Shown here one piece after another: positions 1 to 9,270 of a stretch of 64,000 bases of DNA. Source of the DNA: SXOA01 sp051004015 (GTDB lineage Bacteria; Planctomycetota; Planctomycetia; Pirellulales; Pirellulaceae); the NCBI GenBank assembly GCA_051004015.1, contig JBPCKT010000087.1, positions 1 through 64,000 on the forward strand. The letters run 5' to 3'. Every line of letters starts with the position of its first letter. Position 1 is the stretch's first letter. The notes under the pieces were generated by a model. The model was not told the DNA's origin, searched no databases, and saw only the letters and a list, made by a program, of their open reading frames with translations. The position numbers and the translations under genes are program-made.

Positions 1-33
1 CTCGTTTGCTTGGCAGTAGTATTCGAAACGCAT
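1..33 (-). CDS. N-terminus of an unidentified protein (possible FmdB-like zinc ribbon), cut by window edge
   Basis: Only the first eleven codons are visible, reading MRFEYYCQANE. A good ribosome binding site (AAAGGAG) lies seven bases before the ATG, so the start is convincing. The opening, an aromatic strand ending in a Cys, resembles the start of FmdB-type zinc-ribbon proteins, but one cysteine is not enough for an assignment. It lies downstream of, and in the same direction as, the DUF1549 gene. Confidence 0.5.
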   Translation of the reverse strand, partial: MRFEYYCQANE

Positions 34-51
34 GGTGGGCTCCTTTGTGTT

Positions 52-97
52 CCGCTCACTCCGTGAGCGGACATGCCCGCACACGGAGTGTGCGGGC
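52..97. repeat. Two adjacent perfect palindromes
   Basis: Positions 52-70 form an 8-bp stem (CCGCTCAC/GTGAGCGG) with loop TCC. Positions 75-97 form a 10-bp stem (GCCCGCACAC/GTGTGCGGGC) with loop GGA. They sit between the end of the DUF1549 gene and the next start. There is no T-run, so they look more like REP-type palindromes than a classical terminator. Confidence 0.6.
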
Positions 98-99
98 TA

Positions 100-3003
100 C
101 TAATGATTAAACCTAAACTCCGTGGAACTTATCAGTCCCCAGGCCATCTCTTGCACGGCGACCGGCTTATCGGTGGGCCGGGCCGCCAGGTACGTATTCA
201 CTTCCGCAATCTCGGCCTCCGTCGGCTTGCGGGAGAGGACGCTTAAGTAGAGCTCGTCGGCGAGCGCTTTGTTATCAGGCAGAGCCAGCAGGCGAGCGGT
301 CAGGTTCTCGCCGCTCGGCGCGAGCCAACCCTTCACGACGCCACCGTTGGCCAGGAAGAGCGCCTGGTCAACCGTCGCGAAAAAGTCGCTCTGGGGCGCT
401 CCGGCGCTGTTCCCCATGAGCTGCACAAAGATCGTCACGCTGCCGGCCAGCTTGGCATGCACCGCCTTTTCCAGCTCTCGCTGCCGCTCCGCCATCTTTG
501 CGGCATCGGCTTTATCGGCATCGGTCAGCGGCTTGGCTTTGTCGAGCTCGGCGGTCGTCGCGATGGTGTAGTTGCGATAGACCCCCGTCACTTGCAGCAC
601 GCTCCAGCCGAACTGCTCGGGGGAAAGTTGTTTAAGGGGGCGAACGGCATAGTCGGCAGCCAGTTCATCGGGAATTTTCCTGGCAAGCGTGCCCTGGGCC
701 AATGCATCCGCTTTCGCTTTCTCGGCTGCGGGTGCTTGCGAGGCCTCGAGCGCGGGAATCTGCTGAGTGAGCGCTGTGGCCTGAGCGGTATTGGCCGTCA
801 CTGCCGCGGTGGCTGTTGTGAGCTGGGCAACTGCTGCTTTCATCGCCTCATCTTTAGCCGTCAGGACCTTTTGAGCTTCGACTACTTCCGCGGTTAGTTG
901 ATCGCCGCGGGTTTTGAGTTTCAGCGTCGTGGCGGCAAGCTCGGCATCCTGCGGCAGTTTGGCGCTAGCGGCCTGGGCCTTGGCGAGAACCTCCACAAAC
1001 TCCTTCATCGCGGCCAGCTTGGCATCGACCGCCAGCTTGGCCGCGGCCTGAGCAGCAGTCGCTTCTTCATTCGCCTTTTGCGCGGCAGTTTGCGCGGTTT
1101 GCAGGGCCGGCAAATCCGCGGCGAGCTTTGCCACCGTCGCCTTCGCGTTGGTCAAATCTCCCGCCACCTTGGTGACATTGGCCTGGGACGCCTGTGCCGC
1201 GGCAGCGAGCGAGGCATATTGTGACAGCTCCTTGGCGGATGCAACTTTCCGTTCCGCCAGTTTTCGCGCAGCCATGTCGAATCGGTATTTCGTCCCGGCT
1301 GCGTCGTGCTGTTCTTCCAGCGCGATGACCTGCTTGCGAGTCGCATCCAACCGGCCATTCACTTCACTGACAGCCGCTTGCGCCGCGGCGAGTTTGTCGC
1401 TGGCAGCCTTGGCTTCCGCCGTCTTTTGCTCGACGACTTTCACCAATGCCGTTACTTCGACGGTTACCTGGTCGGCGCGAGCTTGAAATTTCGCCGCCGC
1501 TTCCGCCAGGTCTTTCTCCGCCGGCAACTTGGCGGCTGCTTCTTTGGCCTTCGCGGCCGCTTCGGCCAGGGCCTTCAATATGTCTTGCTTGGGCGGCACG
1601 GCGGCGGTTGCGTCGGCGACCCCCTTGGTGGCGGCATCGGAAGCCTTCTTCACCTCAGCGATTGGCGCGGACGCCTTCGTGAACTCTTCCGTAATGGTGG
1701 GAATTGTCTTTCTCGCCGCCGCCAGCTCCGTGTCCACCTTGCCGGCGACGGCGCTCGCTGCAGCCGCAGCTTCCGTCAGCTTCTTCTGCTCTTCTTCGAG
1801 CGCTGCCAGCCGAGCCTGCGCCGCTGCTGCTTGAGCCACGACGTCGGCGGGCATGTCCAGCGCCCGTTGATAGGCCTGGGTCAGGGCAATCGCCCGCAGA
1901 AAACCCTTGATGTCGTACTTCATCGCCGCGAACTCATCCGCCAGCATCTCCAGGAGCTGCGGATTGCTCGGCGGATTGGCGGCGTAGTGAAATTCCACCG
2001 GCTCCACGAGTGCCCGTCCCAGCATTTGTCCCCACAGTCGATTGGCGATGTTGCGGTTGAACGGCTTGTTCGTCGGCACAATCTGCGCCGCAAGTTGCAG
2101 CCGCCGGCTGTATTTTGGGATGTGCCGCACTTCCTTGGCGGGGGCCACGACGTATTCCTCGCCGGGATTGAACTTCGGCTCCTCGAGCTGCTTGCCGCCG
2201 GGGACGCGAGGCCAGGTGATTCCCTTGGCGGTCGGATCAAAGACCGATTGGTAGGAGACCTCGCCGTCCGCCTTGTCCATCAGCACGGCCTTCTTGTCCT
2301 TGCCGGTGAAAATCTGCGTCCGGTTCACGAAGGCAAAAATGCCGTAGTAGTCCGGCTGCAGGTAGTCGTCAATCAGCGGATGGTTGTGGCACTGGTTGCA
2401 CTGGTAGTCGCGGCCAAAAAAGATTCGCCCGATGTCCCGCGTCAAGAGGTTCGGCTCCGCCTCCCGGTCGAGAAAAAACTTCGCCGCCGGGCGGGTCGCC
2501 GGATCGGCGCCATCGGACGAAAGCACCTCGCGGGCGAGTTGGTCATACGGCTTGTTCGCCGCAAACGAATCCAGCAAGTACTGTTGCCATTCCGCCGCCG
2601 GCACATGCTTGTCCGGCCGCCGCTCCATCCACATCACGTCAAACACATTCGCCATGTGACGGACATATCGCGGACTGGCCAGCAACTGGTCAATCAGCCT
2701 CGTCCGCTTGTCCGCGGAAGCATCAGCCACAAAAGCCGCCAGCTCCGCGGAGGACGGAACCATGCCGGTCAGGTCCAGATAAATGCGGCGGGCAAACTCC
2801 CCATCGCCGGCGGGAGGAGCCACGGGGCCGACGTGGGCTTGGGTCACCAGGTCATCCATCCGCACATGCAGGGGCGGAGCCTGAGCGAAGAGACTCTGAG
2901 CAAGACCGGCCAGCACGACCGTCAGAATCAACACCCTCCCCGCAAGCCGCAGCAATGCAGCGGGACGCGGGCCAGGCATCGTGCTCGCTCGAAACAAGAC
3001 CAC
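100..3003 (-). CDS. DUF1549/DUF1553 secreted protein with a long coiled-coil insertion
   Basis: This is a 967-residue member of the planctomycete DUF1549-DUF1553 family, whose biochemical role is unknown. It has an N-terminal signal segment (about residues 20-42), then the DUF1549 region with its CNQCHNH haem-like motif near residue 205. DUF1553 begins near residue 305 (NKPFNRNIANRLWGQMLGR). Between roughly residues 390 and 760 runs a very Ala/Lys/Glu/Gln-rich heptad segment, certainly coiled coil, after which the DUF1553 C-terminus resumes (LSPEQFGWSVLQVTG, then LYLSVLSRKPTEAE). The insertion makes it longer than ordinary family members. An alternative start lies eight codons in. The DUF1501 gene is upstream on the same strand, the usual partner arrangement. 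Confidence 0.88.
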   Translation of the reverse strand: MVLFRASTMPGPRPAALLRLAGRVLILTVVLAGLAQSLFAQAPPLHVRMDDLVTQAHVGPVAPPAGDGEFARRIYLDLTGMVPSSAELAAFVADASADKRTRLIDQLLASPRYVRHMANVFDVMWMERRPDKHVPAAEWQQYLLDSFAANKPYDQLAREVLSSDGADPATRPAAKFFLDREAEPNLLTRDIGRIFFGRDYQCNQCHNHPLIDDYLQPDYYGIFAFVNRTQIFTGKDKKAVLMDKADGEVSYQSVFDPTAKGITWPRVPGGKQLEEPKFNPGEEYVVAPAKEVRHIPKYSRRLQLAAQIVPTNKPFNRNIANRLWGQMLGRALVEPVEFHYAANPPSNPQLLEMLADEFAAMKYDIKGFLRAIALTQAYQRALDMPADVVAQAAAAQARLAALEEEQKKLTEAAAAASAVAGKVDTELAAARKTIPTITEEFTKASAPIAEVKKASDAATKGVADATAAVPPKQDILKALAEAAAKAKEAAAKLPAEKDLAEAAAKFQARADQVTVEVTALVKVVEQKTAEAKAASDKLAAAQAAVSEVNGRLDATRKQVIALEEQHDAAGTKYRFDMAARKLAERKVASAKELSQYASLAAAAQASQANVTKVAGDLTNAKATVAKLAADLPALQTAQTAAQKANEEATAAQAAAKLAVDAKLAAMKEFVEVLAKAQAASAKLPQDAELAATTLKLKTRGDQLTAEVVEAQKVLTAKDEAMKAAVAQLTTATAAVTANTAQATALTQQIPALEASQAPAAEKAKADALAQGTLARKIPDELAADYAVRPLKQLSPEQFGWSVLQVTGVYRNYTIATTAELDKAKPLTDADKADAAKMAERQRELEKAVHAKLAGSVTIFVQLMGNSAGAPQSDFFATVDQALFLANGGVVKGWLAPSGENLTARLLALPDNKALADELYLSVLSRKPTEAEIAEVNTYLAARPTDKPVAVQEMAWGLISSTEFRFNH

Positions 3004-3222
3004 GGGGCCGCCTTGGTCTGGAGGGTGGGTATAAAAGGGACCGCCGCGCGCGGCGGAAATACAGGTGGGATTTGGTTATGGTGGGAAATTCGGGCGGGAA
3101 TCTGACCGCAGCAAGTCAGCTACCACTCATTTCGGCAGCCGAATCCCCGACGCATCAGAGCTAGTTGATAGGTTAAGGCAGCGGCGAAGAAGAGTCAAGA
3201 GAGACGGGCCGCCAAACTCAGC

Positions 3223-3627
3223 CTAACCCTTGATCTCGTACCAGTACACTCGTGGGCGCAGTTGCCGATATATAGGGTCGCCTCGCTCTTGCGGCTGGAA
3301 CGAGGAGCTTGTCGGCAACAGAAACAGTCCATCTTCGGTTACGAAAAACGAATGGAGTTTCACATAGACGCCGTACTTCGTCACATGCACCGACTTCGGA
3401 GAGAGTTTTGAGATCGCATCGGGCCAGACTGCTTTGGGGACGAACCCATCAGAATGCAAACTGCATTGATCTGCCGCGGCCAACAGTTGCACTTCTGTTG
3501 CCGCATCGACATTCTGGATCGCGGATCTCGGCCACCAGGCTGCGATTGCCACTGCCGCCAAGACAGCGACGAATGTGTACGCAATAAGCGAAAGCCAATG
3601 ACTTTTTCGTTTGCCATCCATAAACAC
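3223..3627 (-). CDS. Small single-pass membrane protein, unknown function
   Basis: This 134-residue protein has a basic N-terminus followed by one hydrophobic segment (about residues 10-30), then a mostly polar periplasmic part ending in YWYEIKG. I recognise no family. It is inserted between the DUF1501 and DUF1549 genes in the same direction. The second Met (two codons in) is an equally good start, and neither has a strong ribosome binding site. Coding is supported by the membrane-anchor pattern and by its fit into the gap. Confidence 0.6.
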   Translation of the reverse strand: MFMDGKRKSHWLSLIAYTFVAVLAAVAIAAWWPRSAIQNVDAATEVQLLAAADQCSLHSDGFVPKAVWPDAISKLSPKSVHVTKYGVYVKLHSFFVTEDGLFLLPTSSSFQPQERGDPIYRQLRPRVYWYEIKG

Positions 3628-3650
3628 GCATCGGCTGGTTGGTGCCGAAG

Positions 3651-5033
3651 CTACCCAAACAGCTCCATGATCGGCTCACCCTTGCTGACTCGCTTGGCCA
3701 GGTCGTCGGGCATGCGGGTAGGCGCGCCGAGGGCGTGGTAGATGGTGGCGCCGAAGTTTTCGGGGGAGACCGGTTTGTCCTTAACGAAGGCCCCTTCTTT
3801 GTCGGAGGAGCCGTAGACGGAGCCACCGCGGATGCCGCCGCCGGCCAATAGCGCGGTGTAGGTGCTCGGCCAGTGGCCGCGGCCTTTATCGCCGTTTTCG
3901 AACCGGGGGGTGCGGCCGAACTCGCCGACCATGATGACGAGTGTCTCCTCGAGCAGCCCCCGCTCGGAGAGGTCGGCCAGCAGCGTGCTGACCGCTTCGT
4001 CCACCCGCGGCAGGGCGAAGTTGAGGCCGTAGGCGGAGTTGCCGTAGATGTTGTCGTTGCCGGAGTAGAGGACGGCGTGCATGTCCCAGGTTTGCACGTT
4101 GCGGAAGGCCTCCCCCTCGGGCACGCCGCACCAGGCGGTGACGTTGACCATCCGCACGCCGGCTTCAATCAGGCGGCGGGCCATCAGCAAGTTCTGGCCC
4201 AGCGGATGCCAGCCGTACCGCTGGCGGATTTTCTCGGGCTCCTTCGAGAGGTCGAAAGCCAGGCGGGCCTCGGGGCCGGTGACGAGCTCCAGGGCCTTGG
4301 ACTGGAAGTCGCGGAGGCTGGATGATGTTGTCGATTTACTCTGATTGACTTGTTGGAGGAGGCGGGATCGCTCATAGAGCCGGTCAGTCGTGAGGCCGGG
4401 GGCGGGGTCAAAGCCCTTGAACTGGAAATCCTTCTGCGACGGATTTTCCAAATCCTTGCCGACTCGCAGCGGCGAATAGACGGAGCCGAGCGAGCCGCCG
4501 GTTTCATAGCGCAGGCCGACGTCGCCGGCCAGGTTCTGCACCCAGACGTAGGACGGGATGTTCTTCACCGACGGCCGCAGGCGAGAGAGCATGGAGCCAA
4601 AGTAGGGCGTGTCGTCCTGCGTGTTGTTGATGGAGGTGCCGGCCAGGCAGGTGTGCATGCCGTCAAAGTGGCCGCCGTTGCCGTGGGTCATGCTCCGGAC
4701 AAGGGAGTACTTATCGGCCATCGCGGCCAGCTTCGGCAGCTTCTCGCTGATTTGTATGCCGGGGACGTTTGTCGGGATGGGCTGGTAATAGCCGCGGATT
4801 TCTCGGGGAGCGTCGGGCTTGGGATCGAACGTATCGTGATGCGGCCCGCCGCCGTACTGCACGATGAAGATGCAGGACTTGGCTTTGCCGGATGATTGAC
4901 CGTAGGGAGCCGCGGTCGCCTTCGACTGGAGCAACTGCGGCAGTCCAAGCCCAACCATTGCCACGCCGCCCAACTCCAACAGCCGGCGGCGGCTGAGAGT
5001 GGATTGCGGCGTGGATGCAGACAGCAGATTCAT
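3651..5033 (-). CDS. DUF1501 domain protein (Tat-exported, sulfatase-like fold)
   Basis: A protein of about 460 residues with an N-terminal twin-arginine motif (SRRRLLELGG) and hydrophobic stretch, followed by the DUF1501 hallmarks: FIVQYGGGPHHDTFDPKPDAP, MTHGNGGHFDGMHTCLAG, and a C-terminal TLVIMVGEFGRTPRFENGDKGRGHWP segment in which metal-binding-like Glu, Asp and His residues lie. DUF1501 proteins are distant relatives of alkaline phosphatases and sulfatases and are common beside DUF1549 proteins; the substrate is unknown. The ATG at 5033 is preferred over an upstream in-frame start because AAAGGA precedes it. Confidence 0.9.
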   Translation of the reverse strand: MNLLSASTPQSTLSRRRLLELGGVAMVGLGLPQLLQSKATAAPYGQSSGKAKSCIFIVQYGGGPHHDTFDPKPDAPREIRGYYQPIPTNVPGIQISEKLPKLAAMADKYSLVRSMTHGNGGHFDGMHTCLAGTSINNTQDDTPYFGSMLSRLRPSVKNIPSYVWVQNLAGDVGLRYETGGSLGSVYSPLRVGKDLENPSQKDFQFKGFDPAPGLTTDRLYERSRLLQQVNQSKSTTSSSLRDFQSKALELVTGPEARLAFDLSKEPEKIRQRYGWHPLGQNLLMARRLIEAGVRMVNVTAWCGVPEGEAFRNVQTWDMHAVLYSGNDNIYGNSAYGLNFALPRVDEAVSTLLADLSERGLLEETLVIMVGEFGRTPRFENGDKGRGHWPSTYTALLAGGGIRGGSVYGSSDKEGAFVKDKPVSPENFGATIYHALGAPTRMPDDLAKRVSKGEPIMELFG

Positions 5034-5185
5034 GGCGGCGTCCTTTAAGGCCAGGCACAAAGGTTACCTGTAGTCAGTCTACGGCGGCGGCGGCGCTGCA
5101 AGCAAGTCAGTTTGGAGGTGGTGGACGAATTCCCGCTCAGGTATCCTTAATGGTTAGGCATCACCTACTCTCCTGACCTCTACTC

Positions 5186-6232
5186 ATGTCCCGCATCTCC
5201 ACCAAGTCTTTGATCCAGCTCTGCCGCCGAGTGGGGACGAGCATGAAGGCCGGGGTGGAGCCGCGGCGGCTGTGGGAAACCGAGGCACGGCATGCAACCG
5301 GGCCGCTGAAGCGAGCCATCGAGCGGGTGAAGGAAGGGGTGCTCCGGGGCGAGAGCGTGTCGGAGTCCATGCGGGCCTGCGAAGGCTACTTCCCACCCCT
5401 GGTGACGGAGATGGTGGAAGTGGGGGAAAGGACCGGCCAGGTGGACGCGGTCTTTTTGAAGCTGGCCGAACACCATGAACATCAGGCCCAGATGACGCGG
5501 AGTTTTCTGATGGGAATCGCCTTCCCAATGTTTGAACTCTGCTTTGCGGTCTTCATCATCGGCGGACTGATGGCCGTGATGGGCTGGATTACCGACTCCC
5601 GCGGAGGGGATCGCATCGATCTGCTTGGCATCGGCCTGACCGGCACCACGGGAACGATGGTCATCTGGGGCGGCTTTGCTTGCTTCGTCGTCACGGCTAT
5701 CGCCGTGATCCTTGCCGTCAGCCGCGGCTACTTTGGTCCGACGCCGGTGAGGCTGGCGATGCGGGTGCCGTATCTGGGGGGCGCTCTGGAATCGATGGCG
5801 CTATCCCGGCTGACGTGGGCGCTCGCCATGGGCCTCGACGCGGGTATCGATGCCAAGCGCAGCGTGTCCCTGGCTTTCCGGGCCTCGCAAAATCCTTACT
5901 TCCTTTCTCGCGAAGAGACAGCGATCAACGAGATTACCATGAACCGGCAGTTCTACGAAGCATTCGCGGCGACGGCGGTCTTTCCCCGCGAGTTCCTGCA
6001 GAACCTGGAGACCGCGGAGATTGCCGGCGCAACCACGGAGTCGCTGCAATCGATGGCCCGCGACTACGAGAGCCGGGCACGCCATGCCATCAAGGTGCTT
6101 TCCATTGTCCTGGGCGTGGCGATCATGGTCGGCGTGCTGATGTTGGTGGGGCTAGTGGTGATCATCGCGTTCTACAACCTTGTCGTACGGCCAGTCAATG
6201 AACTGCTGGATCTGAAGCCGGGGACGATTTAG
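5186..6232 (+). CDS. Type II secretion system F-domain membrane protein (orphan GspF/PilC-like)
   Basis: This 348-residue protein has two copies of the GspF helical domain. The first is about residues 8-105, with the typical GESVSESMRACEGYFPPLVTEMVEVGERTGQ stretch read in two parts. The second is about residues 190-290, ending before QNLETAEIAGATTESLQ. Membrane segments lie near 108-135, 155-180 and 295-330, matching the family topology of an inner-membrane platform protein for type II secretion or type IV pilus assembly. No GspE, GspG or PilT gene is near it, so its machine is encoded elsewhere or the gene is a lone paralogue. It is divergent from the DUF1501 gene. Confidence 0.88.
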   Translation: MSRISTKSLIQLCRRVGTSMKAGVEPRRLWETEARHATGPLKRAIERVKEGVLRGESVSESMRACEGYFPPLVTEMVEVGERTGQVDAVFLKLAEHHEHQAQMTRSFLMGIAFPMFELCFAVFIIGGLMAVMGWITDSRGGDRIDLLGIGLTGTTGTMVIWGGFACFVVTAIAVILAVSRGYFGPTPVRLAMRVPYLGGALESMALSRLTWALAMGLDAGIDAKRSVSLAFRASQNPYFLSREETAINEITMNRQFYEAFAATAVFPREFLQNLETAEIAGATTESLQSMARDYESRARHAIKVLSIVLGVAIMVGVLMLVGLVVIIAFYNLVVRPVNELLDLKPGTI

Positions 6233-6272
6233 AGGATCGCCTGCGGCCTTGCGCTTGGTATCTCTCCGGCTA

Positions 6273-7316
6273 TCAGATTTTCACCGTCTTCCCGCTCTTC
6301 ACTGATGTCTGCTGTTTATGGCAGAGCACAATCGCATCGCGGGCCAGCTCGCCTGAAAGAAGAGTGGAGGCCTGGCCGCTCTTCACGCACTGGGCCACTT
6401 CCTTGATCTCGGCGGCGAAGGCGGTGAGCATCGGGTCGCCCGCGGGCATTTGCGGCTGATTGGCGTTGCCCTTGTTATCGAGCACGGTGAGCGGCGTGGA
6501 GAGCATCTTGCCGCCCGCGAGGACGGCGAAGTCGAAGAACAGCGTCCCCTTTTCCAGATGAATCTCAAAGCCGTGCGTGAAGGAGCGACCCTGCTGGTTG
6601 ATGACGCCGCTGGCGGCGCTGACGGCGAGGGAACGATCCGCGAATTGGAACTGCGTGTTGCAGTACTCCACGACCTCGCCGCGCATGCGTCCTTGGCTGG
6701 TGACGGCGGTCGGCATGCCAAACAGCAGGCGGATGAAGTGAGCGTCGTGGACATGGAGGTCCACCAACGGCCCGCCGACTTTTTTAGGATCAAAGAAATC
6801 CTTCAGCCAGAGCGGATCTGAAATGACCCGCTTGAAATGTCCTCCCAACAGCTTGCCGTATTTGCCGCTGGAAATGAGCTTGCGGGCATGCGCGTATTCC
6901 GGCAGGAATGGCAGCACGTGGCCGACCAGGATTTGCCTCCCGGCTTTCTCGGCCGCTTTGACCATCTTGTCGCACTCGCCAGCGGTCAACCCCATCGGCT
7001 TTTCGACGAAGACGTGCTTGCCCGCCTGCAATGCGGCGATGGCGGCGCTGGCGTGCAAATGGGGCGGCAGGCAGATGTCGACAACGTCGATTTTGGAATC
7101 ACCCAGCAGCCCCGCCAGGTCCGAGTACTTGGCCACACCCGATAAGTCAACCTGCTCCCCTGGGGGGCCGAAATTCCCTTGAATCCCCCGCCAGTCGCCG
7201 GTGAGTCGCTTGGGATCTCGCGTACACACAGCGGCCAGCTTGACCCCTTTGACGTTTTGGTAGGCCAGAAAGTGAATCCAGCCCATGAAGCCGACGCCGA
7301 CGAGACCGATGTTCAT
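6273..7316 (-). CDS. Gfo/Idh/MocA family oxidoreductase
   Basis: This 347-residue NAD(P)-dependent dehydrogenase has an N-terminal Rossmann motif (GLVGVGFMG, residues 5-12), the VDICLPPHLH segment, and the family EKPMGL motif with catalytic-type Lys near residue 106. The C-terminal domain carries DLHVHDAHFIRLLFG, the His-containing substrate-side motif. The family oxidises or rearranges sugars and inositols; the substrate is not predictable here. It lies downstream of the rhamnulokinase gene in the same direction, so a role in a sugar catabolic operon is plausible. Confidence 0.88.
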   Translation of the reverse strand: MNIGLVGVGFMGWIHFLAYQNVKGVKLAAVCTRDPKRLTGDWRGIQGNFGPPGEQVDLSGVAKYSDLAGLLGDSKIDVVDICLPPHLHASAAIAALQAGKHVFVEKPMGLTAGECDKMVKAAEKAGRQILVGHVLPFLPEYAHARKLISSGKYGKLLGGHFKRVISDPLWLKDFFDPKKVGGPLVDLHVHDAHFIRLLFGMPTAVTSQGRMRGEVVEYCNTQFQFADRSLAVSAASGVINQQGRSFTHGFEIHLEKGTLFFDFAVLAGGKMLSTPLTVLDNKGNANQPQMPAGDPMLTAFAAEIKEVAQCVKSGQASTLLSGELARDAIVLCHKQQTSVKSGKTVKI

Positions 7317-7391
7317 AAGAGGTGGGTGAGAGGGCCGAGATTCGAAGAGAGAGGCTAGAGGGCAGAAGACACGAAAGGCCAGACGAAGTCA

Positions 7392-7425
7392 AGTACTCAG
7401 TACTAAGTACTGAGTACTGAGTGCC
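7392..7425. repeat. Heptanucleotide-periodic palindrome (AGTACTN units)
   Basis: The spacer between the dehydrogenase and rhamnulokinase genes holds AGTACTC, AGTACTA, AGTACTG, AGTACTG in tandem with a 7-base period. Positions 7392-7404 and 7406-7418 are perfect 13-base inverted copies of each other. The spacer has no coding potential. Confidence 0.7.
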
Positions 7426-7460
7426 AAGTCCTTACCAGCCCCAAGTCCCAAACGCCACCT

Positions 7461-8957
7461 TCATCCCAGCAGCTTCTTGAACCTTTCATAGGCCGCATTC
7501 CAGCGGGCCGGATGCTTGGGGACGTACTCCTGGACCTTGAAGCTCGACCTAATGACGTCCCTCGCCTGGGCGATCGAACCGACGGCGCCCGAGGCGACGG
7601 CTTGCATCATGACGTTGCCGATGGCGGTGGCTTCGAACGGGCCGGCGACGACGCGGCGGTTGCAGGCGTCCGCGGCCATTTGGTTAAGCAGACGGTTTTG
7701 CGCGCCGCCCCCGACGATATGAATCGTGTCGAGACGCCCGCCCACAAGTTCTTCCAAAAAGCCGAGCACCATTCGGTATCGCAGCGCCAGACTTTCCAAA
7801 GCGCAGCGAATGACCGCTCCTTCCGTCTCCGGCACCGGCTGATTGGTGCGAGAGCAGTAGTCTCGAATGGCCGCTGGCATGTCCTTGGGCGCGGTGAAGC
7901 TAGGGTCGTCGGGATTGGTGAGAGATACCAGCGGTGTTGCCTCGCCCGCCCGCCGCGTTAGTTCTTCCCAGCCGTACTCGTGGCCGTCCTGCTTCCAGAT
8001 GCGGCGGCACTCCTGCACCAGCCACAGGCCCGCAATGTTCTTGAGCACCCGCGTCGTTCCACCCACGCCACCTTCATTGGTGAAGTTAAGCTGGTAGCAG
8101 CGGTCATTGATAATCGGCCTGGGCGATTCCACTCCCATCAGCGACCAGGTGCCGCTGGAGATGTAGCACCAGGTTGGCTTCGCGCCAGGTTGGCTGGCGG
8201 CAGGGACGGCCATCACGGCGCTCGCCGTATCATGCGTGCCGGGCAGCACGACTTGCACACCCGCCAGACCTGCATCTTCCGCAATCTCCTTGCGGAGCGG
8301 TCCAAGCTTCGTTCCCGGCTGGAGCGGCGGGCCGAAGATGTGCGTGGGGATGCCGAACTGCTTGAGCATGCCCTCCGCCCAAGTGTTCGTCTGGGGGTTG
8401 TAGAACTGAGTCGTCGAAGAATCCGTATACTCGTTTCCCTTCTCGCCGGTCAACAGCCAGTGAAACAGGTCGGGCATCATTAGGAACGACTCTGCGACAT
8501 CCAGCAGCGGAGAGTTCGCCAGCTTCATTGCCAGCAGTTGATAGAGCGTATTGAACTCCATGAACTGCAAGCCGGTCTGGGCGAAGATCTCTTCCCGCGG
8601 CACGATCGCGAAAGCCTTGTCGAAGATGCCGGCCGTGCGCGCGTCCCGATAGTGATAGGGGTTGCCGAGCAGTTCGTCGCCGCGACCGAGCAGCCCGAAG
8701 TCCACTCCCCAGGTATCCACGCCGATGCTGGCCACCTGCCCGCCGTACACTTTGCCGGCGGCCCGCACTCCTCGCTGGATGTGGCTCCACTGGTGGAGCA
8801 GGTCCCACTGCATCCGGCCAGCTAGCTGCACGCCGCCGTTGTCGAACCGGTAGACCTCTTCCAGCGCCAGCTTGCCGCCATCGAAGAGGCCGGCCACGAC
8901 ACGACCGCTGGATGCTCCCAGATCGGCCGCAAGAAACACCTTTGCCGCATCGGCCAT
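7461..8957 (-). CDS. rhaB: Rhamnulokinase (FGGY family)
   Basis: Predicted ATP-dependent rhamnulose kinase, forming L-rhamnulose 1-phosphate in rhamnose or fucose-type deoxysugar breakdown. About 498 residues, normal for RhaB. It opens with LAADLGASSGRVV (FGGY phosphate-binding loop 1), followed by the rhamnulokinase-typical MQWDLLHQW and VDTWGVDFGLL, GTHDTASAV in the middle, and the C-terminal IHIVGGGAQNRLLNQMAADA, the ATP-binding signature. I prefer the Met at 8957 (MADAAKVF) over one ten codons upstream because homologues start close to the FGGY core. No rhaA or rhaD gene is visible; the neighbouring Gfo/Idh/MocA gene may belong to the same pathway. Confidence 0.88.
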   Translation of the reverse strand: MADAAKVFLAADLGASSGRVVAGLFDGGKLALEEVYRFDNGGVQLAGRMQWDLLHQWSHIQRGVRAAGKVYGGQVASIGVDTWGVDFGLLGRGDELLGNPYHYRDARTAGIFDKAFAIVPREEIFAQTGLQFMEFNTLYQLLAMKLANSPLLDVAESFLMMPDLFHWLLTGEKGNEYTDSSTTQFYNPQTNTWAEGMLKQFGIPTHIFGPPLQPGTKLGPLRKEIAEDAGLAGVQVVLPGTHDTASAVMAVPAASQPGAKPTWCYISSGTWSLMGVESPRPIINDRCYQLNFTNEGGVGGTTRVLKNIAGLWLVQECRRIWKQDGHEYGWEELTRRAGEATPLVSLTNPDDPSFTAPKDMPAAIRDYCSRTNQPVPETEGAVIRCALESLALRYRMVLGFLEELVGGRLDTIHIVGGGAQNRLLNQMAADACNRRVVAGPFEATAIGNVMMQAVASGAVGSIAQARDVIRSSFKVQEYVPKHPARWNAAYERFKKLLG

Positions 8958-9270
8958 GAGCAAACCTAATGACTTCTCAGTCCCCAAGCGAGAAATAACC
9001 GCTCAGGCCATCGTGCCGCGCGCGTGGGGGAGCGTCAAGTATGAACACCAGTGAGCACAGTCTTCCGATAGGAATCCGCAAGAGACCCGCTGTCAGGAAA
9101 AAAGCGGAATTGCCAAACAATTTGGTTCGATTTTCAGGGCCAGATGCCGAAACTCGGGGGACTCGCCACGGTTAAATTCCCCGTCAGCCTGACAACTAAG
9201 GCTGCCTTTAGAAACTATCCATTGGTCGTCGCGAAAAAGGGGGCGCGGCCAGTCATGAGAGGCAGAAAGC

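Noticed and set aside
1306..3105. 599-codon plus-strand frame opposite the DUF1549 gene
   Set aside because: Antisense shadow of a GC-rich gene; very Arg-rich translation with no domain.
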